Made by a program: the position numbers and the translations under genes. Positions 25,501 to 35,400 of a stretch of 64,000 nt of DNA are shown piece by piece. The notes beneath the pieces are model-generated. The model searched no databases and was not told the origin of the DNA. It was given only the letters and a program-made list of their open reading frames with translations. Location: positions 19,946,501-20,010,500 of the forward strand of contig NC_036447.1 of the NCBI RefSeq assembly GCF_002775205.1. Direction: 5' to 3'. This DNA comes from Xiphophorus maculatus. Lineage: Eukaryota; Chordata; Actinopteri; Cyprinodontiformes; Poeciliidae. Numbering within the stretch: position 1 is the first letter of the stretch; every line of letters starts with the position of its first letter.

Positions 25501-28500
25501 CTGGTCTGCTTCACACATACCACAGCTGAGAATGTCCAACCTCCACATAAACGCCACGTGAGGCCGATAAACTGCCTGAACAAAGGGAAAGAAACAGCAG
25601 CATCAAACTAGCGTGGGCCTGATAATTACAAGACTTGGCCCTGAAGTGCTTGGAGCAAGCAAGTACAGCCGGGCCCCTGCCGGCAAACTTCCTGCAGTAA
25701 AATTGGAAAACGTCTGAGCAGCTCTGGGATAACCGTGTCTGTGTGGATGCAAATGTTTAATGCAGCATGAAGGGAAAAAAAAAAAACACACCCTGTCCTT
25801 GGCGAAAGCTTTTGGAAACCATGTGGTTGTTTCAAGAAGGCAAAATCCTCTGAATGAGCTGCTTGTCATAGGCTCACAAAGTGACCTCTGTTCTCTTTAA
25901 TCTAGTTCCCATGGCTGCAACACACTCCACCCCTGACACCAAAATTGTATTAAACTCCTCCGATGCCACAAAATGAATTGAGAGCGACCTACAGCACTCC
26001 CTGAAACCTTTGGACAGGGTTCATATTCTAGATCCTCGCTGACACAGACGTATATGATGAGACCAGGCGTGCGACTGGAACTGCAATCCTAATCCTCTGC
26101 AACTCAGCCCCACTCTGGGTTTATTTTGGGAGTGAGTAATGCTGAGGAACAGTGCGTCTTTGACTGTGTCGGGCGTTTAAAATCCTCACGATGAAAACCT
26201 GGCTGTGTCAGTAACTCTGTTCAATTTAGTTCAGTCAGAAGATTTTTGTGCTGACTAAAAAATAAAAATAAAAACAGGCTCAAGTTATGACAGAAAAAAA
26301 ATACCTTCTAGTTTCCCATTTACAAATGTACCTATAATTACTCAGCTTTAGATGAAAATTTGTTTTACTGGTAAAAATTTTACATTTCATGAGTTTTAAC
26401 AAGGAATACAAGACAATAAAAGCTTAAAAAGTTTAAGAAAACTGATATCACAAGCATTTTATTCAAAATTTAACATAATGTACTAGAAGCAATATCTACA
26501 GCAGTCTAAAAATCTGAACACACTGAACGCAATTCTTCATAAATCAAGTAAAAAAAATAGTCCAAACAATTCTAACTTTTTCATTGCCTCGCACAAGGAC
26601 AAAAAACAAACCAAACATAAAAAAAACAAAATAACCAACAGCAAAGGCTCTGAATGCTGCTTGAGATAAAGCTGAGAACATTGTTCGCCATCAGTCTAAG
26701 AGACTGATAGTGGACTTTATCTGGACTTCCTTTTTTATCATCATAAATGTTAATTTTGCCAACAAGGTATCTTGATATCTTGTTTAAAGTTAAAAAATAA
26801 GTGGCTGCACCACTTGGAAGTAGCAGAAGGAAAAAGCTAACAGCAGCTCCCACCTGATTCCTGAGGAGGCAGAGGGTCAAAAACCATCGACTGATTATAA
26901 GACCTGCAGCAAAACTTTACTAACCATGGGCTTAGTCCATATAGCCTGATATCTGGGAAAACTAATACCGTACATTTTTATGCATTTTGGCCTTTCATCC
27001 ACACAAAAGCTAAAAGATGATCCACATTTTCGTGGTTCTCCTCTTTCATCACAGTGTTCCAACACTATTTTTAGCATCTCAGCCACTAAAAATGCACATC
27101 AAGTGGGTTGCATGGAGGCAGGGAAAGTCCAGCCAACTAGACAGATAAATTCTGTCTAGAATTCTGCAAATTCTATGACAATTTGCATGTGTGTGACTCT
27201 CATCCTACCAAATATTGCTGCCAAATACTAAATACCAGCAGGCAATTGCAGTGAATAGTGGCTCTACACATCGACTCATGGCAGAATGCAATGCAGGCCA
27301 AACTTTACAATTCTGCATTTTTAGAAGCTTAAAAACTGCGTACCACTTCTCCTACGTGGTCTATTAGATAAAATCTCAATTAAATATATTTTCATGTTTG
27401 GGGTGGTAATGTGAAAAAATGTGGAGAAATTGAAGTTTCCCATACTTCTGCAGGGCACTCCAGCTTAGACTAATTTGGCTGTACCAATACTGACTCCCCC
27501 TGCGTTAGTAACGGTTGGCCTTGGCCACAGGAATTATGATGACGCCTCTCCTCCGCATCACTGCCACTTTACTCAGATGAAAATAGTTGGCTGCAGAGTA
27601 CAGTATAGGGAAACAATGGCCTGGATCCAAATTGATGGCAAATAGAGTCTGACAGGCAGAGAAGTCTCATGCACAGATTAGACCAACAGCGCTGCCTGTC
27701 TGGATCAGTGCGAGTTCGGCTGCTCATTCGCAGCACAGAGAAAGTTAAGCAAAAGGGTATGCTCAAAAGAAAACAAAAAGTATAAATGATTCATGAACTT
27801 TTGTCCTTTAAACCCTCCATATTCTACTCCACCGGATAGTCAAAGATTTAATAATAAGTCAATATTTACTCTGTTACATCAAGGCAAAGTCTAGTTTGCA
27901 CTCTGAAAAGAAACAAGACGCTAATCTAAGAATCAGCCCACCAGATGTTTTCTCTTTGTCACCAAGTACCAGGGGAAGGACACAAACACATGATTTACAG
28001 AAGGCTTGTGTGCAATCCAGCCACTACAATGGAGGTCGTTGACTTGCTCCAGCAGGAAATCCTAACGTTGCTCAGCACAGGCGCTACCAACAGAGCTGCA
28101 TTATGCTACACTGAGAGGACTTCTAAAGTGAGTCATATGCAGCACAGATTTTCTGTGAATGGTTGCTGTCACACTGCAAAGAAGGGCAATTGTTTAAGCA
28201 AGGGCTGAACGATACTGCAGGGGAAACAGCAAATACAATATTTACATTTTCTTCAGCATAGCAATAAACATATTGGAAAGTAGAGACATTTTCTTAGGGA
28301 GGCATAACATAAAATCAGATGTGTTTGTGTAGAGATGTCTCTAAACAATAGTGCTGTGATGCATGACAAATTTCACACTTGTATATTACAGGAGTAATAT
28401 ACTTTACTTTTTTCTTCCAAGCAGAGAAAACACTCTAGCCTGAAACTTAAAGAGAAGGAAGTGGTGTCACAGGTGCTTTGATGTTAAATTACTGCTGGTA

Positions 28501-31413
28501 GTGGAAGTGTTTTTGTTTTAGATGCACTCTAGTTTTACTTTTGTTCTCACTTATGCTCCCTTTAAAAATACGAACTGTTATGCACTTCTTGCATCTTCCG
28601 TTGTTTTTTTCAGTTATTGTCTCTAATTTAATGTAAAAGCAGCTTTGCAGGATGATGTGTTTGAATATATTTGATTTCTGTAACATTCCATGTCCTGTGA
28701 TGTGACTCGAGAGCATGCCAAAGTTGGAATGTTGACGATAATAATCTGTGCAGCGTTTAGGCTGATTCATACTGTGCCCGAAGCAAGAGCTAAAAGCTAC
28801 TCCAAGCTCCTCTTTGCTAAACATGGACGATATGAATCCTGAATAGTCGTTTTCAAAGAAACAAGCAGGCTTTGCTCCAGTTATGCAGTATTTGTTGTTA
28901 ATATGTCCGGATCAAGCATTAAGGATCAACTGTCACGTGATCCGAAGGTCATAATGGAAAAAGCTGATTATTTTCTCCTAGTTATTAAATGCAAAACTAA
29001 GAAATTAGAAACTGGTTTTAGTCTATAAAGACATCAACCTCCAGAATAAATTTAAACACCATTTTTGAGTAGAAGAGAAAGCAGATAAAAAGTTTTTGAT
29101 ACAATAATTGTAATAAAGCTGCAATTGCTTCATTTGCTAGTGGATGGCAAACATGCAACTCCATCTAAAAAACTGCAGCACAACTATCATGTGTTAAGCA
29201 TTAGAGTGTTTAGAATTAAAAATAATAATAATGTTAACTGCTCAAAATCAGAATCAACAGAACAACAAAAACAACCAGGAGCAGCCTTAACATTCCAGCT
29301 CTAACTTGATGTTTTCTTGGTTGTTTTCAGGATTTGTCTATAGCCCACTATTGGATTTTCCATTGCAGCTTGGAGGTAAATGCAAAAAGGGAAGACTACA
29401 AATGAATTGCCTACCAGAATTAATTAACTGTCTGAATCTAAATCTATATTAATCTAAAACAGGAAACTATTTTGATCCACAGATAAATAATCATGTGCGT
29501 CATAGCTGTGATCAAAATGAAAGTCAACTCTGAATCTGTCTAGATGTTTGAATTGCTTCAATATGAATTTATTTGACTATATTTATCTATATTGTTGGCC
29601 ATTAAACTGACCTGTTCTGTAAAAGGTCTTGAGGTGACAGTTGTTTGTGAATTGTTGATGCACAAATAACCTGCATTGTGAGAACATTTCCTGCTCTTGA
29701 CCTCAACCAAACCAGTGGAAAGTCATCCTGAACCTCTTCCCTACAACACACCACCCAAATCACAAAGGTGATGTTGTGTTTTGTGTCGTCTTGTGTTCTC
29801 TCTCCTGTGCAGGAGTAAAAGGTCAATCTCCCACTAAAGCACTACTTGAAACAAACAGAATAGTTTCGGATAAAAATACATAGTTACACTTTGTTTGGAT
29901 GTACAATAATAGGATATGGCATAAGTAGAAGATTGTTCAACAGATTACAATACGTTTTTTAGTATTTGGAGTATTTTTTGTGTGTGGACAAAAAAAAAAT
30001 CTACCACTTATTTTAAAATGTTTTTTAGAGTATTCTTGGAATTTGAATTAAAAAGATGAAAGAACGCTACAAAGTAAGAACACTTACTTTTCAAATTTCT
30101 AGCATACAAACTGCTTTATACTTACTTCTAATACTAATTAAAACCTGGATACTGTTTTAAACAGTTCACTAAAGGTGCATTAATAAAGCTTTTCCCGATT
30201 AGCGTAGATTTCGAGATTTCACTTTGGTCCGACCAACAGTCTTCAATTTGTATAAGGACTAAAACACACAAGCGAGCAGACAAAAATGTTTGCTTGGCTA
30301 AAGTACTAGTGATTAGTGATACAGAAAATCCAACATTATATTTATGTATCTGCCCCTTACCTACATTTCATTCTTCAAAACCCCCAAAAGGTTCAAAGTA
30401 CTTTAATTGCTTTACTTTTAAAGCATTTACTGAAAAGATAAAAAGCTTTGTATTTAAAAAGGCCATTTCTCACAATGATTAGGTCATGGTCATGTTATGT
30501 AGGGTTAAAATGTGTTGAGAAATTCCTCTTCTTGAGCTTGACTAAAACAATGTTAAGTCATCCCTGTCCCTTCCCCATAAATAATTAACCACCTAAATAC
30601 CATGGATGATGTTGTGTTATCTTGTGTGGGTGTGAAATATGGAGTGGGTGGGTGTTTATCACAGACAGATAGCAAGGCTTGTCCCACACTGTTAAGCTAT
30701 TCATCAGGGGGGTTGTACAACACAACACGTCTAAAGGTTACATGCAGATTGATCAAGAACGGAAACAAGCAATTGCTGAACAAATTACAATATTTCAAAT
30801 TGTTATAATGCTTTATTGTATCAATGTGGACAAAAAAAATCACTCATTGGTCATTTTGTTCAACCAACTGGCATTACAAACTGACTCTGACTACTTTGTC
30901 AACTAAGTGTGCAAGTGAATCTGAATCTGATTGGCTTTACTTGATTATACGTTTCTGTGCATTGATTTCACTCTTTTCCTTGTTAATTGCCTTGACATTA
31001 CATTTGTTGTGAATTAAATTGAGCCAAATATTAGGTTATACAAACCCTCATGTCTGCCAAAAGTCTTGTGATCATCTGATTAAACTTGGAAGTGAATTTC
31101 CAGCTAAATTTAATGCAGCTGACTGTAGACCTTTATTTTTATTCCTGGAAGACTTCTTCACAATGTTGTCACAGCAGGGTGCTGACGTTTCCTTAGGCTT
31201 CATGGCGTTTAAAACATTACAGCCTCTTTAAAGCTACATCAGATACACAGGGAGGTTTCAGAGTACTTACATTAGGTCTGGTCTGTGGCGGTGTATGATG
31301 GCACAAAACGCCAAGCCGTCCCGAAAGGACGCGGACATGTCCCTGATTTCCACATCGTTGTAGTCCTCGCACTGTAGCCGACACCACTCCTGGAGAGCCT
31401 TCAGGGATCCCAT
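13596..31413 (-). CDS. micall1: MICALL1, MICAL-like protein 1
   Basis: Scaffold on tubular recycling endosomes that links EHD1 and Rab8/Rab35-type GTPases. Minus-strand coding exons: 31271-31413, 24892-24940, 23483-23624, 23304-23404, 22138-22268, 20021-20586, 19880-19940, 18528-18928, 17294-17649, 16191-16325, 15963-16089, 14727-14817, 14153-14226, 13941-14055, 13821-13867, 13596-13729. The total is 890 residues (human 863) and all joins are in phase. Order: CH domain, about 1-110 ([15 protein letters not shown], then [10 protein letters not shown]); LIM domain, about 163-215 ([27 protein letters not shown]); proline-rich, acidic middle; C-terminal bMERB coiled coil from about 696 ([20 protein letters not shown]), ending in a lysine-rich tail. 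NPF motifs at about 304, 452 and 656 are EHD ligands. Whether it is the a or b fish paralogue is undecided. Intron 1 is 6.3 kb. Confidence 0.95.
14477..14505. repeat. Palindrome built from AGGTAATT units
   Basis: CATCAGGTAATT (14477-14488) pairs with AATTACCTGATG (14494-14505) across a 5-nt loop. The unit AGGTAATTC recurs in tandem just after it. It lies in a micall1 intron. Confidence 0.7.
15314..15534. mobile_element. hAT-like MITE (CAGGGGTCTCAAACT ends)
   Basis: A 221-bp element whose ends are long inverted repeats: CAGGGGTCTCAAACTCCAGT at the left and the complement ending GGAGTTTGAGACCCCTG at the right, extended inwards by TCCTCAAGGGC / GCCCTTGAGGA. The terminal pattern CAGGGGT..CAAACT is typical of hAT elements and this family is abundant in fish. 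A clear 8-bp target duplication is not visible. It lies in a micall1 intron. Confidence 0.8.
17147..17267. repeat. Compound palindrome cluster next to micall1 exon 9 donor
   Basis: Two direct 31-bp copies (17147-17177 and 17237-17267, two differences), each beginning ATACACCTGGACATTA and each an imperfect palindrome. Between them lie a perfect 13-bp hairpin (GTATGGCTCGGCC ... GGCCGAGCCATAC, 17174-17209) and a 12-bp one (CCAGGTGTATAT / ATATACACCTGG, about 17217-17247). In the minus-strand transcript it starts about 26 nt into the intron after exon 9. Confidence 0.85.
18145..18312. mobile_element. Degenerate hAT-like MITE
   Basis: The order of GCAGCTTTTAGATG near the left and GATGCATCTTAACGTTGCA then TTGAGGACTGAC near the right matches the 15314-15534 family and its relatives, but the ends are eroded. 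It lies in a micall1 intron. Confidence 0.45.
19640..19755. mobile_element. DNA-transposon end fragment
   Basis: Sequence from TGTATCACATAAAATCCCC to TATGAATACTTTTGCAAGGC follows a very common teleost DNA-transposon end, in which a stretch with GTGACAAA..GT leads to GAATACTTTTGCAAGGCACT. Related pieces occur at 27375-27462 and 58115-58205. The family is not assigned. Confidence 0.5.
20983..21322. mobile_element. Degenerate hAT MITE (TAGGGCTGGGC-type)
   Basis: Begins TAGGGTTATGCAATGAATTG and ends TATCATCCAGTCCTA, decayed versions of the ends seen at 59448-60091. Flanks ATTCAAGC (20975-20982) and ATTCACGT (21323-21330) look like a mutated 8-bp target duplication, as expected for hAT. It lies in a micall1 intron. 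Confidence 0.6.
24237..24300. repeat. Interspersed repeat fragment
   Basis: AATTCAAAAATACTTTATTG, followed by ACCCCAAAGGGAAA, matches a widespread teleost interspersed repeat (the TTTATTGATCCCCAAAGGG type). Family not assigned. It lies in micall1 intron 2. Confidence 0.5.
24941..31270 (-). other. micall1 intron 1, 6.3 kb
   Basis: This large first intron separates the first CH-domain exon from the rest. No hidden exon was recognised. It holds a transposon fragment at about 27375-27462, a stub resembling TAGGGCTGAACGAT elements near 28200, and two related blocks at 29690-30000 and 30510-30840. The remainder is unremarkable AT-rich sequence. Large first introns often carry enhancers, but nothing here proves one. 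Confidence 0.6.
29690..30840. repeat. Two diverged copies of one ~320-bp block
   Basis: Block A (about 29690-30000) and block B (about 30510-30840) align in order. Both contain AAGTCATCC, a CCACC(C/T)AAAT stretch and GATGATGTTGTGTT-like sequence. Both then carry a CAACAGATTACAATA / GAACAAATTACAATA segment and end in TGTGGACAAAAAAAA. Divergence is high, so this is either an old local duplication or two insertions of one repeat. Confidence 0.55.
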
Positions 31414-32153
31414 CGTGCTACTGTTCAGCACACATGAGCAGCTGCATTAAAGCCAAATAAAAATCGATGTCTTTTAGTTTCAAACGGCGTCAGGAGAGAC
31501 AGGAAACCACAGCAGCAGCAGGCGGAGCAGCAGTAGCAGCGTGCTGCTGCAGAGAGTCGACAGACAGCCAGCCAGGCAGGCAACACCCGAAGAGACGAGG
31601 CGTTGCATTCACCCACGTCCACAGAGTCACGTTAGGAACATGGACCACAATTGTGCGAGAAGTTAGCTAACTGTTGGAAGTGCAAAACAAAAAGGCTTAA
31701 GTTCATTTCCCGTGTGAAACTATCGACACTCAAACGGCTACACGAGCCTGTTGTTGTTGTTATAACACCAACTGAAGCCCGGAGCTGATAAAGTAAGCTT
31801 AATCAATACAAACTTCTTGACGAATCCACTTAAATAGGCTTCTTCGTTTTTTTTGGGGGGGGGGGGTACGCAGATAATATCCAAATGCCGTGATAATGTC
31901 GAAACAGGGATGATAATTTCCTCCTCGACCTGGTCCACACCGCCTTATTGCTGCTACAGTGTATAACTGACGCTGGGTAAACTCAAAACTCTTGTCAAAA
32001 CCTAACATTCAAAACGGACAATAATTTTAAAAAAAACTGGGCATGTGATATAATTCAAAGCGGAGGAGTTACTGTAGACTAGTTTAGCTAAATTTGTTGT
32101 CAGCACACCTTCGACCTTTCTTCTCTGAACCACTCTGTCGTTCCTCCTCTCGG

Positions 32154-32170
32154 CCATCAGGGGGCGCTGC
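32154..32170 (+). promoter_or_regulatory. CTCF-like motif between micall1 and gga1
   Basis: CCATCAGGGGGCGCTGC closely matches the CTCF core CCASYAGGGGGCGCT. It lies in the roughly 1-kb divergent promoter region between the two genes. Binding is inferred. Confidence 0.5.
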
Positions 32171-32463
32171 ACAACCAGAGAGAAGAGATGGGTCAGTACG
32201 TCCGCCATTTTATGAGTTTTTCTTAAGTGAACACAAACAGCAAGGTGACTAAAATAGTAACTGTATAATAATAATAATAATAATAATAATAATCCATATG
32301 CATGCTTCATACTCAAACTTTTGCCTTAAATAATGGGACAATTTTTTGCCTACGCATTAACCAAAATGCCACTCACAACATGACGGTGACGCCGACGACG
32401 TCTGCCTATCCACGCGATGTTACAAAAGTCACGCGACAGTAGCCACTTGGTAAGAATCCTGTA

Positions 32464-32474
32464 AAGATGGCGGC
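32464..32474 (+). promoter_or_regulatory. YY1-type motif overlapping gga1 start codon
   Basis: AAGATGGCGGC at the ATG matches the classic YY1 element seen at the start codons of many housekeeping genes. An opposite-strand version (CCGCCATTTT) lies at 32202-32211. It supports a TATA-less promoter just upstream. Confidence 0.5.
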
Positions 32475-35400
32475 GGCCCCTTCTGATGAGACTAGCCTTC
32501 AGTCTCTAATCAGTAAGTCATCATACATTACTAGACATGATGACGTTTTAAGCGATATTAAGAGCTGAGATACTGCTTTAGAGGGATCTTTATGGTTAAA
32601 CTCGTGTTCTATTTCGGTTGTCACCGACGCCCTCGTCACAAGCTAATGAGTTGTCACTGTCAAAATATCAAGTCAGCAAAGTGCAGTTGGTGACAAGAAA
32701 AAACGACAACTACAACCTGTGCTGTTTTTGGCTCTGCTGTTAGCGTCTACACCGTTGTCAGTCGTTGGTCAAAAAGCGAATGAATGTAAATATCCTGGAA
32801 GATCCATTTGATACTAACCGGGTCCAAAAGAACGATCTGCTCGACTGGAGGAACTTCTGCAAAGAACAGATTTTCCTGATTTTATTTATCCGTAAAACCA
32901 CAGAGCTGATATTTTGCTACTCACAAACTTAACATAATTTAAAAACATTAAAAAAAAAGTCACGGAGTCTTGTTTCATCCAGTTGGCACGAATTTGTTCC
33001 ATGATTTTAAATGTAATGTTTGTTTCTCTCACACAGACAAGGCCACCAATCCTCTCAATAAGGAAACTGACTGGGACAATATCAAGGCATTTTGTGATAA
33101 ACTCGACAATGAACCAGATGGGTAAGATGGTGAATGAAAATTACAGATACAGAGCCGACTATTTATTTGTCCCTTTAAAGATTTCTTTTATTCTTGTTTT
33201 GTTTTGGGGTTTTTTTACCCACAATGACATGTTTCAGATCTTGAAACAAATTTACAGTTAGTCAAAGATGAGCTCAGGGAAGAGAGAAAGCTATTTCCAA
33301 TTGTTTATTTTATATTTTGAGAGAGAAAGCTGTCTGAAACACTACTTGAAAGACTAATCAGGTCATGCCAAAGCATCTCAAGTAGTTTTAAGTTCAGACT
33401 TTGACTAAGCCACTCCAAAACCTTTTGTTCTTTTGGAGCCACCTTGAGTCGTGCTACATGATCTTGGGGTAATATATTGATTACCCGGATTTCTTCTTGA
33501 CAATTTTCTGGACGCAAACAGAATCTTGGTTCCATTAAACAAGGCAAATTGTGCAGGCCCTGAACCATAAAGACCGCCATTTTTGACTGTAGGTATTACA
33601 GTCAAAAATTACTTTTTTTTAAGGTATTGTAATCCTGCGACAGACTGGCGTACCCTGCCTCTCGCCTGAAACGTTCGCCGGAGATAGGCACCAGCACCCC
33701 TCCTGACCCCACTAGGGACTAGGGTGTATAGAAAATGGGTGGATGGTATTTTAATTTAGTTAATACTTTTAAAAAAAATGTAAGTTTGGTTATGTCTCAA
33801 AGTTAACGCAAAAAAGTGACTTATCGCAGTTAATTCAGGAATAAACGAGGAAGTGAACTATATATTTTTCACATAGGGACAGGCACAAATCATCATGTGA
33901 AAACTGCATTTTGTGTTTACTCAGGTTACCTTCTATGTGACCTTAAAATTAGTTTCATCTCAGACATTTGTTTGTGAAAGAAAAGCAAACATTTAAGGGG
34001 GCAAATACTTTTCAGTGCTTTAAAATCTTGACCAAAAAAAATTACGAAAAGTTTGACTGGTTGGAAACAGTGCCGTTTATTTAAGCCAAATGTTTTTTTT
34101 TGTCATATTTGTTGAAACCATTTAGGCTTCCATCAATGTTTTAAACAACTAGAGGATTTGAAAAGGCTACAATTAATATTTGCATTATTATCAGCCCTCA
34201 GCTTGCAACCAGACTTCTTGCCCACAAAATCCAGTCTCCTCAGGAGTGGGAGGCAATGCAAGCACTACTGGTAAGACTTGAATCAATAAGCACCAAACTT
34301 TGAGTGAAATTTGGTATCTTACAAATGGATAGATGGATATATACACAAATTAAAATTCTTGTCCTCTCCCAGGTGCTTGAGACGTGTATGAAGAACTGTG
34401 GAAACAAGTTCCATGGTGAAGTGGGAAAGTTTCGCTTTCTTAATGAGCTCATCAAAGTGGTATCGCCTAAGGTAAACGCCTTCTCTCCTGTCTCACTAGT
34501 TTAGAGCAACTTAATACGCTTGAGATTGTTTCTTTTCTTTTGAGCTATAATAACAAAGGAGAAACTGTGTCTTTCACCGTCATTGTTTGTAGAGTAGAGC
34601 TTGTATGGATGTAGCAGCCAAATTTTCAATACAAAGTCTAAATTATAAGCTATAAAACGGAACTGCTCTTTGTTCCCATAAAAAAGTTCCTTCACAGGCT
34701 GGAGAAGTTTATTATCTGATGTAAACTTGGGAACACCTTATGAAAGCTCATGTGTGTCTAGAGTATTTGGACATATGTATATTTAATAAAAAATCTTTTA
34801 CTGTGAAATAGAAGTTAAATAAATATCACTACAGAAAAGGCATTTAAAAATGTATGATTAAATAAATAAAGCTTTGTTTTAGGTAAGGGATTTAGATTTA
34901 GCCCATCTGAAATTGCTTAAACACAAGCAGGCAAATCATACCTGGTGCTCATGATGTGAGCACACAAAAATGTGGTTTGGTTATGGTTTTTATTTTGTGT
35001 GTGTGTGCTTCATGAGTAACGCCAGTGTTATTTTTCAGTTTTTACATGAAATTCTATGGCTTTCTTTTCAGAAGAAAAATGAAAATTAGGTATTAGATAT
35101 GTATATCTTATATATATCATATTAAGTATTTAATATGATATATTAAATATCATATTAAATATGATATTTAATATGATAAATATTTTGATTTGTTGTGACT
35201 TTTTTTCTCCTCACGTAACCAGATGTGGTCTTGCCGGATAAATATGAAAAATTAAATGAAGCACAGAAAAAATATTTGTATTTCCAGACTGTTCAGTTGT
35301 TTCATTGTGTGTTTGCTGATCCATCCATTTATCCAACTATCTGTTTTAAAAACCACCTCATTCAAAGCCTGACCTGTGTATAAAAATCTTCTGTAAACAA

